From Methylobacter luteus IMV-B-3098 (GTDB taxonomy: Bacteria > Pseudomonadota > Gammaproteobacteria > Methylococcales > Methylomonadaceae): 64,000 bases of DNA. The notes beneath the pieces are model-generated. The model was given only the letters and a program-made list of their open reading frames with translations. It was not told where the DNA came from and did no database searches. Below are positions 18,912-27,644 of the stretch, piece after piece (positions within the stretch are counted from its first letter, which is position 1; each line of letters opens with the position of its first letter). The stretch is from contig NZ_KE386569.1 in the NCBI RefSeq assembly GCF_000427625.1, positions 249,376 to 313,375 of the forward strand, written 5' to 3'. The translations under genes were made by a program, and so were the position numbers.

Positions 18912-19018
18912 TTTGAAGATCCGTTAATATATGTGGATAGGAAATAAGTGAATTGAGGCATACTATACAGCCGCTCTTATTAGTTGACAACATGGCTTGT
19001 TATTAATTAATAGTTTCT

Positions 19019-19264
19019 TTATTTGAAATAATATATGGCTCGCTTTACTGATTCAGCGTGAATCTGATCATTAAGCCAGGCACAGTCCTCCATTTCCAGA
19101 TAGAAGCTCGAATCAGCCGATATGGATTTAAGTGCCGGATGAATTCTGGCATTTAACATCCGCCGCTCTTTACGATTAATTATCTTGTTTTCAATTCGGT
19201 TCTGTTGTGTTAGCGCAACGTTAGAACCAGATTCACCGGAGAATAAATTGCATATTGTTCTCAA
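19019..19264 (-). CDS. Hypothetical small protein
   Basis: 81 codons, or 46 from an internal ATG at 19159 preceded by GAGCGGCGG. No recognised domain. The C-terminus (FYLEMEDCAWLNDQIHAESV) could be a short soluble helix. It is listed because it fills a gap between the small membrane ORF and the DnaA-box palindrome; it may be chance. Confidence 0.3.
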   Translation of the reverse strand: MRTICNLFSGESGSNVALTQQNRIENKIINRKERRMLNARIHPALKSISADSSFYLEMEDCAWLNDQIHAESVKRAIYYFK

Positions 19265-19298
19265 TTTTGCCTAAAAAAGCAGATTAATCCCAAGGAAG

Positions 19299-19321
19299 TT
19301 ATCCACATTTTCTGTGGATAA
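19299..19321. promoter_or_regulatory. Pair of perfect DnaA boxes in inverted orientation
   Basis: TTATCCACA (19299-19307) and TGTGGATAA (19313-19321), each an exact R1-type DnaA box, separated by TTTTC, in an AT-rich gap of ~310 bases (19265-19574) with no gene. It could be a DnaA-titration or regulatory site. dnaA, dnaN or mnmG are not nearby, so an origin is not claimed. Confidence 0.6.
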
Positions 19322-19574
19322 CTCTGTGAGTAACTTGAAAATAAATTAGCTAACTGGTCACTTTTAAAGTCTTTTTGTTAGATTGTTCAGCTTTTGGACA
19401 ATTATTCAAGCTTTGAAACATTATCTTTAGCTATCAATGAGATATGAATGTCAATAGCGCCTATTGGCATTATTTTGGCAGTTAAAAACGATTGACAGAC
19501 AAGATAATCGGGTGCCGAGAATCTTTACCTATCTGTTGTGGGAAAAAATAACTTTGACAACATTCTGTCAAGTT

Positions 19575-19970
19575 TTATTTCGAAATAAATCGACTCTCTA
19601 CCATGATGCAAGCCGTTAGATAGTTGAACCGGTTTTGTTGTAAAAAATCGATGACTGCCGGGGTAGTTGTGCCCGGTTGCAGCCAGACATTCATCAGTCC
19701 CAGATCAAGGCATTGTTTTAATATTTTCAAGGTTACTTCAGGCGGGACCACAAAGTCGACAATCGTCGGTTTTTCGGGTATTTCCGATAGTGACGGATAA
19801 ACCGAATCATGTTCTACCATTTTCTTGTTAGGATTGACTGGAAACAAGCGGAAGCCTTTACGCTTTAGATCCTTATAAATAATGTTGCCGAATTTGGCGG
19901 GATTGTCTGTGGCGCCAACAATGGCAATGGTCGTATCGGGGTGTTTTAGCAGCGAAATCAGGTCAGTCAT
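19575..19970 (-). CDS. CoA-binding protein (YccU-like)
   Basis: 131 residues, the standard size of the small CoA_binding family with a single Rossmann domain. IAIVGATDNPAKFGNIIYKDLKRKGFRLFPVNPN holds the nucleotide loop and NPN turn, and GLMNVWLQPGTTTPAVIDFLQ the later conserved block. The family binds CoA or a related ligand; its physiological role is not settled. Transcribed toward the DnaA-box region. Confidence 0.88.
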   Translation of the reverse strand: MTDLISLLKHPDTTIAIVGATDNPAKFGNIIYKDLKRKGFRLFPVNPNKKMVEHDSVYPSLSEIPEKPTIVDFVVPPEVTLKILKQCLDLGLMNVWLQPGTTTPAVIDFLQQNRFNYLTACIMVESRFISK

Positions 19971-20087
19971 AAGCTTTCCAAAAAAAGTCAGGGTGACGGG
20001 TAATCATTGAGTCAATTTGCCATGCATGCAGACATATGATCTCATATGCGCCTTTTTGTTCTGATAATTAGGAGATCATTGCTTAGT

Positions 20088-20783
20088 ATGGCGAATTTCA
20101 AAGCCCATGTATTCATCGCCGCGGCTGCCAGCAGTGGCACCGCCCTGGTTGCCGCTAATGTGGGGCTGATTGATGGCGCCGATGCGCCCTGGCTTATTTT
20201 TTTGGGGATAGTCGGCGGCATGCTGCCTGATATCGATGCCAGCAATTCCAAGCCGGTCAAGCTGTTGTTCAACGTACTGGCCTTATTGGGTGTGTCCGGC
20301 GTATGGGTGGCATTCAAGGATGGCTATGCTCAACAACAGCTGCTGCTGGGTATTGTGGCCACTTATCTTGGGATACGCTATGGCTTGTTTTTCCTGTTTA
20401 ACAGTTTTACCGAGCACCGTGGGGTGTTTCATTCCCTGTTAGCGGCCGTGTTTTTTGCCTGTTTAATGACCTGTATCAGTTTTTATTTCCTCGAATGGGA
20501 TATTTTACACGCTTGGCTGAACGGTTTGTTCATAGCCGTCGGCTTTATTGTGCATCTGTTGCTGGATGAGCTGTATAGCGTTGATTTATCCAATACGAGA
20601 ATGAAAAAATCGTTTGGTACGGCGTTGAAATTATTCAGTTATAAGAATATTCCGGCTTCTGTGTTAATGACAGTGTGCACGATAGCGCTTTACTGGCTGG
20701 CGCCGTCGCCGGCACCTTTTCTGAAGGTCTGGCAGTCGGCTCACTGGAATCAGTATTTAACGCAGGCAAAGCTTTGCCAATAG
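20088..20783 (+). CDS. YdjM-family inner-membrane metal-dependent hydrolase-like protein
   Basis: 231 residues from ATG 20088 (AGGAG upstream; the longer frame adds an unlikely N-terminus). MANFKAHVFIAAAASS, LGIVGGMLPDIDASNS, EHRGVFHSLLAAV and HLLLDELYSVDLSNTRMKKSFGTALK are the conserved His/Asp metal-site blocks of the LexA-regulated membrane hydrolase family (PF04307). Several membrane spans. Substrate unknown; phosphatase-like activity on lipids has been proposed for relatives. Confidence 0.85.
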   Translation: MANFKAHVFIAAAASSGTALVAANVGLIDGADAPWLIFLGIVGGMLPDIDASNSKPVKLLFNVLALLGVSGVWVAFKDGYAQQQLLLGIVATYLGIRYGLFFLFNSFTEHRGVFHSLLAAVFFACLMTCISFYFLEWDILHAWLNGLFIAVGFIVHLLLDELYSVDLSNTRMKKSFGTALKLFSYKNIPASVLMTVCTIALYWLAPSPAPFLKVWQSAHWNQYLTQAKLCQ

Positions 20784-21019
20784 AATAAGAATTCTCTTCA
20801 GGTTGAGTCCCAAGCCTGTTGATATTTAATGAACTATGCTTTATGGCTATTGAAAAATAGCGGCCCAGTTTGTGGCTTAATTGTCAGATAACCACCAAAT
20901 ACAATAGAATAACCGGCTTTTGGACGTAACTCAGGTGCTTCAATTTGAAGTGCCGGCGGCGGATCAGGTTATGTCAGTACGGTAGTTATCGATCCGCTCA
21001 AGAGGAATCAGTAAAAAAT

Positions 21020-21589
21020 ATGTCAACAATCGATAAAACTCAGAGTCAAATCAATCGGCGAAGATTTTTACAGATGCTAGCCTGTGGTTCACTGGCGGCA
21101 GGTTTTCCCAGTCTTGTTGAGGCTTCGGCAAGAAAGCCTTACCGGTCCGCCCGAAATCTCGCTTTTCTAAACACTCATACTGGCGAAAGATTAGCATTAA
21201 CTTATTTTGAAAAAGGCCGCTATATTTCGGATGCCCTGCAGGAGGTCAATTATCTGCTGAGGGATCACAGAACCGATGATGTCTATGACATTGACACGTC
21301 GCTGCTGGATCAGCTTTACAACTTGCGAGTCATGCTGGGCATAAACAAACCCTTCCATATTATTTCCGGTTACCGCTCGCCCTATACCAATGCGCTGCTG
21401 CATGAGCAGAGCGACGGCGTCGCTACCAAAAGCCTGCATATGCAGGGCAGGGCTATCGATATCCGCATTGAAGGGTTTAATACCAAACATTTGCGCAATG
21501 CCGCCATTGCCATGCAATCCGGAGGCGTCGGCTATTACCGTCGTTCGAACTTCGTGCATCTCGATACAGGCCGGGTCAGAACCTGGTAA
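21020..21589 (+). CDS. YcbK-like murein endopeptidase (DUF882), Tat-exported
   Basis: 189 residues from ATG 21020. A twin-arginine signal is clear (QINRRRFLQMLACGSLAAG). The peptidase M15-like domain has SGYRSPYTNALLH, the zinc ligands in SLHMQGRAIDIRI (H-x6-D), and the last histidine in NFVHLDTGRVRTW. In E. coli the relative MepK cuts 3-3 meso-DAP crosslinks made by L,D-transpeptidases. It faces ldtD (next gene, opposite strand) with a gap of only 18 bases, so the maker and the cutter of these crosslinks are neighbours. Confidence 0.9.
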   Translation: MSTIDKTQSQINRRRFLQMLACGSLAAGFPSLVEASARKPYRSARNLAFLNTHTGERLALTYFEKGRYISDALQEVNYLLRDHRTDDVYDIDTSLLDQLYNLRVMLGINKPFHIISGYRSPYTNALLHEQSDGVATKSLHMQGRAIDIRIEGFNTKHLRNAAIAMQSGGVGYYRRSNFVHLDTGRVRTW

Positions 21590-21607
21590 ATTTCGGCAAA
21601 TGCTTTT

Positions 21608-23344
21608 TTATTCAGTGAGGACAACCGTATCGGCTGTTTTCTTTTGAACCGGTCTGGATAACGCCTGAACCAACGGATTGTCGAGACCGTATATATCCTC
21701 GAAAAATAACACCTGATCAGCCGTAGCCATTGCCGTGGTATAGAAAATAATGACCGGGATGGGATTGTCCAATTGGACGTATCTGGGATTGTCTCGATGC
21801 ATGGCTTTGCTGATTCTTTGCCGGTCCCAGCCGTCCTTGGATTTCAGCACGAATTCGGCTAATGCTTCAGGGTCCTCGACCCGAACGCAGCCATGGCTGA
21901 AGTCTCTTCTTGTGCGCTTGAACAAATTCTGAGTCGGGGTATCGTGCAGATAAACATTGTAATCATTCGGAAACATGAACTTCACGCTGCCCAGCGCATT
22001 CAGGCGGCCGGGGCGTTGTCTGACTTTCAAGAGACCGCGGCTTAAAAGATTTATTGTCTCGTCGTTAACCGCCATCACGGTTGCATTCGGGCCGAAGTTA
22101 TTGACCAGCTCCATATTCTGCCCGGCCAGATAAGACCAGTTCAGGCGCAGTTTAGGCAGCAGTTCTTCCTTGACGATGCTTCGCGGCACGTTCCAGTAGG
22201 GCCTGAACTGAAGAAAATGCATGTTGGCCATGAACACAGGCGTCTGCTTGTTTAAGGATTTGCCGACGATCACCTTCATGTTTAAAGGCGGCACTGTTTC
22301 CATACCGATTGAATCATAAGCCCATAACTGAAAAGCGGGAATATTGACGATAATCAGCGAACCTTCTTTCACTCTGGGCAGCCAGCGAAATCGTTCCATG
22401 GACAATTCAATTTGCCGGATTCGATCAGCGAGAGGCATATTGAGGGCGGCGACTGTGCTTTTGCCAATTACGCCGTCGCCTCCCAGCCCGTGCCGCAGTT
22501 GGAAATTCTTGACCCCATTGACCAGGGACGCATCATAAAGTTTGCCGTTTTTCGCATCGGTTTCTGCCGATTCGGGCATATCGCCTAAAGCCGTCAACAA
22601 CTCACGGAGAAATACCATTTGCGAATCATGCTGGCCCGGCCGTAATGTCTGTATAAACGAGAACTGATGAAAATTGTTTGTCCGGGCGAGTTGCCGGTAT
22701 CTGGACAAGGCCTCTTTCAAATGCCGGTAGACAGGCAGTACCGGCTCAACCTTGGCAACGAGTTCGGACGGTTTTTTCTGGGCGGCGGCTTCCACAATTA
22801 AACCGGCAAGACTAACCTGTTCCAGGATTATATCGGCGCCCAGTTTTACATTATGAGCTTTGATTTGGCCGTAATGCAGATCGGAAAGATAACGCAGCAG
22901 AGCAATATTCAGTGCCGTATCATACAACGCCAGGGCCTGTGGCGATTTATCCTGGCCGGCTTTGATTTGCAGCCATTTCCGGGCAAGATAAGACTCATCA
23001 TAATTTTGCGCATTCAGACCGTTTTCTTCAGCGTTTGCCAACAGCGCTAACACATCATCCACCTGACTATCCAAAGCGCCGTTCTTCAACCAGACCAATT
23101 GATAGCTATTCAATTGGTAAAGCGCCTGAATGTCTTCATGCTGGTCGTAAATGTCGTTATGCAGCAGGTAAGGGTGCCGGTTTGAAGTTATCAGGGAACT
23201 GATGACTTCAACCAGCCCGGGGTCGGTTGTGCCTTCAGACGAGCGAGACAGGGGAGAAAACATCAGCCCCAAAATAAGCCAGACAATAACTGTCCAGTTA
23301 TTATAAACACTCGGCTTTGCTGGATGGATCGCGCTTAAAAACAT
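21608..23344 (-). CDS. ldtD: L,D-transpeptidase LdtD/YcbB
   Basis: 578 residues, close to the family's ~600. N-terminal membrane anchor/signal, a scaffold domain, a peptidoglycan-binding repeat (VKNFQLRHGLGGDGVIGKSTVAALN) and a C-terminal YkuD catalytic domain with the nucleophile in FSHGCVRVEDPEALAEF and the preceding MKVIVGK block. Forms 3-3 crosslinks in peptidoglycan. The gene is convergent with the ycbK-like gene; in E. coli ycbB and ycbK are co-directional. Confidence 0.94.
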   Translation of the reverse strand: MFLSAIHPAKPSVYNNWTVIVWLILGLMFSPLSRSSEGTTDPGLVEVISSLITSNRHPYLLHNDIYDQHEDIQALYQLNSYQLVWLKNGALDSQVDDVLALLANAEENGLNAQNYDESYLARKWLQIKAGQDKSPQALALYDTALNIALLRYLSDLHYGQIKAHNVKLGADIILEQVSLAGLIVEAAAQKKPSELVAKVEPVLPVYRHLKEALSRYRQLARTNNFHQFSFIQTLRPGQHDSQMVFLRELLTALGDMPESAETDAKNGKLYDASLVNGVKNFQLRHGLGGDGVIGKSTVAALNMPLADRIRQIELSMERFRWLPRVKEGSLIIVNIPAFQLWAYDSIGMETVPPLNMKVIVGKSLNKQTPVFMANMHFLQFRPYWNVPRSIVKEELLPKLRLNWSYLAGQNMELVNNFGPNATVMAVNDETINLLSRGLLKVRQRPGRLNALGSVKFMFPNDYNVYLHDTPTQNLFKRTRRDFSHGCVRVEDPEALAEFVLKSKDGWDRQRISKAMHRDNPRYVQLDNPIPVIIFYTTAMATADQVLFFEDIYGLDNPLVQALSRPVQKKTADTVVLTE

Positions 23345-23440
23345 TTATATGACAGACTCCGTTAAGATGGCGGGCAGGCTCAGTTGGTTCGGTTATTGTT
23401 AAAAAAGTTGCACATAAATGTGAAAAAGTACCGATGCAGA

Positions 23441-23770
23441 CTAATCGTTACGTTTAAAAGAATGGACCCAGACCAGACTGTCATTGTTCCAGGTCATGCC
23501 GGCGTGCATTCTCAGGATCACATCTTTATAGGCGTCAAGGTTAGGATAGCCTTCGGCTTTTGCATCGGCATCAGTCATCTCGCCCAGGCTTTGCCGCTCC
23601 AGCGCGGTAACGATAAATGCCGTGCCTTCCAGTTCAAAGGTCTCGCCCGGATAAGCGTAGACGCCATCCCTGCGTTGTTGGGTCTTTTGTCCGTCCAGCA
23701 CAGCAGCAACCAGTTTGGGATGGGTTACGAGGCGATCAATATGACAGGTCTTTTCGGGGTACTTATTCAT
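23441..23770 (-). CDS. ASCH-domain small protein
   Basis: 109 residues. VAAVLDGQKTQQRRDGVYAY followed by GETFELEGTAFIVTALERQSLGEMTDADAKAEGYPNLDAYK has the conserved K-T and R-R positions, the beta-barrel order and the (D/E)A-x-x-E-G-(Y/F) motif of ASCH domains, which bind RNA or modified nucleosides. Function is not known here. It sits alone between ldtD and the Met-rich protein gene on the same strand. Confidence 0.7.
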   Translation of the reverse strand: MNKYPEKTCHIDRLVTHPKLVAAVLDGQKTQQRRDGVYAYPGETFELEGTAFIVTALERQSLGEMTDADAKAEGYPNLDAYKDVILRMHAGMTWNNDSLVWVHSFKRND

Positions 23771-23906
23771 CAGGTTATCCTTTGCTTAAAAGGTGGATAC
23801 AATAACTCAACCTGATGATAATAAGAAATAGTTAAAAGCAAGCTTTTTGAATTGAAGTTAATCGTGGCGATACCGCCAGGCGGCCGCTAAGCCGCCCTTG
23901 ATAGAT

Positions 23907-24326
23907 TTATTGATTGGTTTTTGAGCCCGGCTGCTGCATTTTTTTATGATCTTTTTGCCATTGCCGACGATGTTCCATCAGCTGATCATGATGCGCTTTT
24001 AACAAATCCAACTGTTGTTTTTTAAGCTGTTCTTTTTTGGCGGGGTCTTTCTCTGCCAGAATCTTATCGGAAAGCTCGTGCATTAACAGCATATGGTCCT
24101 GAAAAGTCCGCATATGCAGATCTTTTTGCTCTTCGGACATGCCTCCCATCATGCCGCCCATGCCACCACCCATTTCACCCATGCCTCTACCCATTCCGCC
24201 CATGCCTCCACCCATTCTGTTCGTGCCCTGGGATTCGGGTTTATTTATCGGTTCGCCGGCGTAACTGACCATGCCATAAGAAATTAACAGAAAAAAAGCA
24301 GCCATCAATTGATTAAGATGTTTCAT
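23907..24326 (-). CDS. Met/Gly-rich periplasmic protein (possible metal-binding)
   Basis: 139 residues with a signal peptide (cleavage near SYAGEP). A central tract of ~27 residues is a GGM/GRM/GEM repeat (RMGGGMGGMGRGMGEMGGGM and onward), then a charged helix rich in Met, His and Lys (HMRTFQDHMLLMHELSD; HHDQLMEHRRQWQ). Met-rich tracts often coordinate copper; the helical C-terminus recalls Spy/CpxP-like periplasmic proteins. In a methanotroph copper handling would be apt, but this is inference. No copper genes adjoin. Confidence 0.65.
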   Translation of the reverse strand: MKHLNQLMAAFFLLISYGMVSYAGEPINKPESQGTNRMGGGMGGMGRGMGEMGGGMGGMMGGMSEEQKDLHMRTFQDHMLLMHELSDKILAEKDPAKKEQLKKQQLDLLKAHHDQLMEHRRQWQKDHKKMQQPGSKTNQ

Positions 24327-24434
24327 TGGTAGTCACCTTGTAGTGGTTTGGTTTAAACAAAAAAACATACTCAAGAAATTAGAAATGCCGCCGAAACCAA
24401 AAGTTCCTTCTGGAAAGGTCGAGGAAACGTTACC

Positions 24435-25091
24435 TCAGGCTTCTCCTTTCATGACCAGGGTACCGTATTCTTCCGGCGTGATAGTGCCGCCCAGTGTTTC
24501 TGCTATGCCTTTATCCCTTTCCGGAAGAGCATCCTGTAGCGCATCGATGCGCTTCCATTGCGGCGGCGGGGTTGGCTGACCGTCTTGAGGCGCGTACCTG
24601 GACGTCTGTACCCGCTGATACTTGTGAATATAACGCGGGCAATTGACGAATATCTCGGTAATCGTGACGCGTACGATCATTTCCGCACCTTGAAAGTCGA
24701 CGAGCAATGGATCATTGCTATCGACAGCCGCCGTCCCGTGAACGCGAACGCGGTGCGGCGTTTCAAAATCGATGAATAACAGGCCGACCTTGTCGTTGGC
24801 CGTGATGTTGCCTATGGACAAAAACATGCCGTTGCCGTTGTAACTGGGGAAGGCAAGCGTTTTGTTGTCCACCACTTTAACAAATCCCGGCGTTCCACCT
24901 TTGTATGAACAGGTAGGGTAGCCCCGGTGATCGATCGTCGTCAGAAAGAACATGTCGCGGGTTTCGATGAAACTCTTATGCTCATCGGCAATTTCTGACT
25001 GGACAATGATTTGACCGACAGCATCGGCCAGGCTGCGCGTATCAAAAGCATCCTGCAGGGCCAGATGCTGGGTTCCGTATATGTCTCTCAT
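24435..25091 (-). CDS. Pyridoxamine 5'-phosphate oxidase-family flavoprotein
   Basis: 218 residues. FMN-binding split barrel: SFIETRDMFFLTTIDHRGYPTCSYKGGTPGFVKVVD with the strand-turn pattern of the family, SYNGNGMFLSIGNITANDKVGLLFIDF and RVRVHGTAAV; later ITEIFVNCPRYIHKYQ is typical of the YgbA/PNPOx-like group with a fixed C-terminal extension. Substrate unknown. It is divergent from the diheme cytochrome gene, with ~220 bases between them. Confidence 0.8.
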   Translation of the reverse strand: MRDIYGTQHLALQDAFDTRSLADAVGQIIVQSEIADEHKSFIETRDMFFLTTIDHRGYPTCSYKGGTPGFVKVVDNKTLAFPSYNGNGMFLSIGNITANDKVGLLFIDFETPHRVRVHGTAAVDSNDPLLVDFQGAEMIVRVTITEIFVNCPRYIHKYQRVQTSRYAPQDGQPTPPPQWKRIDALQDALPERDKGIAETLGGTITPEEYGTLVMKGEA

Positions 25092-25312
25092 TATGCCTCC
25101 AGGGGATGAAGTATTTTATTAAAAGATAAGGCGCTGCTGGCTGACGGACGATCGCAATAAACGGACATCACGCAAAACGCCTTTTTACGTATGCTAACAC
25201 ACAGACATAGCTGTTTTTTGTGTGTATACCCAATATTCATCTTGATGGGATAGAAAATGGCACTCGCTTATCTGGTATTCATCCTAACTTTTCTCAAGAA
25301 ATGGAGATTATC

Positions 25313-26632
25313 ATGAAACGATATTGGATATACATGATGACAATTCCTCTACTGGTCATCTCCGTCAGTACGGCATTTTCTGATGACAAGCGGCAGGCAC
25401 TGATAAAGTTCGATAAGCAAATTAACAGGCAGGCTCAGCAAACGCTGGCCGATGGCAGTAAAATTTTTCGATACGATACCTTCGGCGACGAGGCCTTCTG
25501 GGGCGATACGCTGAAATTGCACCAGGCAATAAAAGGCGCTAAATTCGGCGGCGTAGGCCCGGGCGTGAGCCCGAAGACGGCGCTAGCGGTAGGTCTCAAG
25601 GTTGATGTCGATGCGCTTCCGGCAAACATCGTATCCAGCCTGAAGAGCGGCGGCGTGAACCTCGATGATCCGGCGGTCACAATTGAATTGCTGCGCCTCA
25701 ATGCCGTCGTTGGCGTCAAGGGCATCTTTGCCGGAAATGATCTGAGCTCAATTGGCATACAATGCGCACTCTGCCACTCCACGGTGGACAATTCACTGGC
25801 GCCCGGGGTTGGTCATCGGCTCGACGCCTGGGCCAATCGTGATCTCAACGTCGGCGCGATCATCGGCCTGGCTCCCGACCTCAGCGCGTTTACGACGCTG
25901 CTCGAAGTCGATGACAAGACCGTGCGGGACGTGCTGGCGTCCTGGGGCCCGGGAAAATTCGATGCTGAACTGGTTCTCGATGGCAAAGCCTTCCGCCCGG
26001 ACGGCAAATCGGCCGCGACGCTCATTCCTCCCGCGTTCGGCCTGGCGGGCGTCAATCTGCACACCTGGACCGGCTGGGGTTCCGTGACGCACTGGAATGC
26101 CTTTGTCGCTGTGCTGGAAATGCACGGGAAGGGCACGTTCTTCGATCCGCGCCTGAAAGACCCTGAGCAATTCCCGGTCGCCGCCAAAGCCGGTTTCGAC
26201 AACGTGCGCAACGATCCCGATCTCGTTAGCGCCAAATTGCCGGCGCTGCATTTCTATCAATTGGCGATTCCCGCGCCAATGGCACCGAAAGGCAGTTTCA
26301 ATCCATCCGCCGCAGCCAGCGGCAAACAGGTTTTCGAAGACAAAGGCCAATGCGCGACCTGCCATGTGCCGCCGACTTATAGCGAACCGGGGTGGAACAT
26401 GCACACACCGGAAGAGATCGGCATTGACGATTTCCAGGCCAACCGGTCACCGGACATGCGCTATCGGACTGCGCCGCTGAAGGGGCTGTGGACCCACACC
26501 AAAGGCGGTTTTTATCATGACGGGCGGTTTGCTACACTGCTCGATGTGGTAAATCATTACAACAGTCATTTAAAACTGGGGTTAACCGATCAGGAGAAAG
26601 CAGACCTGGTCGAGTATTTGAAATCGCTGTAA
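25313..26632 (+). CDS. Diheme c-type cytochrome (peroxidase/MauG-like C-terminal region), periplasmic
   Basis: 439 residues from ATG 25313 (TGGAGA upstream). Signal peptide ending at AFS. Two heme c sites: CALCH near residue 150 and CATCH near residue 346; the stretch after the second resembles the C-terminal domain of diheme cytochromes of the peroxidase/MauG group (APLKGLWTHTKGGFYHDGRFATLLDVVNHYN). The first half (SKIFRYDTFGDEAFW) is typical of a broad family of large periplasmic cytochromes. Electron partner unknown. Confidence 0.85.
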   Translation: MKRYWIYMMTIPLLVISVSTAFSDDKRQALIKFDKQINRQAQQTLADGSKIFRYDTFGDEAFWGDTLKLHQAIKGAKFGGVGPGVSPKTALAVGLKVDVDALPANIVSSLKSGGVNLDDPAVTIELLRLNAVVGVKGIFAGNDLSSIGIQCALCHSTVDNSLAPGVGHRLDAWANRDLNVGAIIGLAPDLSAFTTLLEVDDKTVRDVLASWGPGKFDAELVLDGKAFRPDGKSAATLIPPAFGLAGVNLHTWTGWGSVTHWNAFVAVLEMHGKGTFFDPRLKDPEQFPVAAKAGFDNVRNDPDLVSAKLPALHFYQLAIPAPMAPKGSFNPSAAASGKQVFEDKGQCATCHVPPTYSEPGWNMHTPEEIGIDDFQANRSPDMRYRTAPLKGLWTHTKGGFYHDGRFATLLDVVNHYNSHLKLGLTDQEKADLVEYLKSL

Positions 26633-26993
26633 TTCTGAAGCTGCAACAGCCCTGGCTTGCCGGGGCTTGTTGCAGCCTGGCCTGACAAAGCCTGTTCTAG
26701 TAGCCAAGGGCGCTAGATCGGCAAGATCTCTTTTCAAATCCCTGCCTCGCCGGTATTGCTGATCCAAAGCGGATCTTGCGGCCGACTGGCTGAGGCTAAA
26801 GCTAAAGCAAGCAATTTCAGCCTATTGGCAAGCTTTATCGCCAACCGGAAAAGCCAAATGGTTGATGGGCTTTATGGCGAGATTCACCTGCATGGTCCTT
26901 TGGCTGCTTATGTGATTGCGACGCACAAGCGATCGGACCGCTTAGCCATAAGGCGTTTCGGGCCGGGCGAAGCGCCAAAACCCGTTTTACGCG
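26633..26993. other. Gene-free stretch with a strong hairpin (26640-26676)
   Basis: A hairpin with 9-bp outer stem GCTGCAACA (26640-26648) / TGTTGCAGC (26668-26676) and an inner GCCC/GGGC follows the cytochrome stop codon and may terminate it, though no T run follows. The remainder holds one 95-codon frame (26756-27043) without family features or a credible ribosome-binding site, which I do not accept as a gene. Confidence 0.45.
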
Positions 26994-27449
26994 TCAGGCG
27001 GACGATGAAGGATCTTCAGACAATGCTGACAGGTCGACTCTGACGCCGAAACGGGCCGCATCGGCCAGCGAGTATTTGTCCAGCACAGCCATGAATGCGC
27101 GCTGCGCCTCGTATAACATGGCCTTCAGAAAGCAGTCGCGGGTCAGGCGGCACTGATTGGACGGTGTATCGAAGCACTCCACCAGATTCATGTTGACTTC
27201 GGTCCTCCGTACTACTTCCCCGACCCCTATGGTATTCGCGGGTCGGGACAGCTGAATGCCGCCGCCCTTGCCCCGGGTCGTCATGATGAAGCCTTGATTG
27301 GCCAGGCTGTTCGCCACCTTGACCAGATGGTTGCGGGAAATTTGATGATACTCGGCAATTTCTGAAATGGTCGCCATGCCCGGTTCCGGCAAGCGGGCAA
27401 GATAAATCAGCAGGCGCAGTGAATAATCAGTGAATTGCGTAAGCTGCAT
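26994..27449 (-). CDS. nsrR: NsrR, Rrf2-family nitric-oxide-sensing repressor
   Basis: 151 residues. Rrf2 winged-helix start (MQLTQFTDYSLRLLIYLA) with recognition region EYHQISRNHLVKVANSLANQGFI, the wing RGKGGGIQLSRP, and the three-cysteine cluster ECFDTPSNQCRLTRDC that carries the NO-sensitive Fe-S cluster. AAGGAGCA lies before the ATG. It is divergent from the hemoglobin/reductase pair, and two NsrR-like palindromes lie in the shared region, so autoregulation and control of that pair are likely. Confidence 0.92.
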   Translation of the reverse strand: MQLTQFTDYSLRLLIYLARLPEPGMATISEIAEYHQISRNHLVKVANSLANQGFIMTTRGKGGGIQLSRPANTIGVGEVVRRTEVNMNLVECFDTPSNQCRLTRDCFLKAMLYEAQRAFMAVLDKYSLADAARFGVRVDLSALSEDPSSSA

Positions 27450-27533
27450 GTTTGATGCTCCTTAAAATCAGCCTGCGTTTCAAGCAGGGCTTAAAAAATA
27501 AAAGATAGGGCTTGACGATTTTACTACCTGGAA

Positions 27534-27560
27534 ATAAGATGCATGTTAAATACATCTTAT
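27534..27560. promoter_or_regulatory. NsrR-like operator 1
   Basis: ATAAGATGCATGT then TAAATACATCTTAT: a near-perfect palindrome of the AAGATGCATTT/AAATGCATCTT type known for NsrR, 85 bases 5' of the nsrR start and 84 bases 5' of the globin start. Confidence 0.8.
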
Positions 27561-27601
27561 AGTTACGCCTTATCACTGCCCCCTCTTGGGGCGTATCTTT
27601 T

Positions 27602-27623
27602 AAGATGTATTTTAAACACCTTT
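27602..27623. promoter_or_regulatory. NsrR-like operator 2 (weaker)
   Basis: AAGATGTATTTTAAACACCTTT: left half matches the NsrR half-site well, right half is degenerate. It lies 21 bases 5' of the globin start, suitable for repression. Confidence 0.6.
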
Positions 27624-27644
27624 TTAATTGAACTGGAGAAAAAT

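Noticed and set aside
19265-19574. Chromosomal replication origin
   Set aside because: Only two DnaA boxes and none of the usual origin neighbours (dnaA, dnaN, mnmG) in the window.
25793-26404. 203-codon minus-strand frame inside the diheme cytochrome gene
   Set aside because: Antisense to the cytochrome with conserved heme motifs; no domain.
26756-27043. 95-codon plus-strand frame between the cytochrome and nsrR
   Set aside because: No recognised family, no credible ribosome-binding site, overlaps the 3' end of nsrR.
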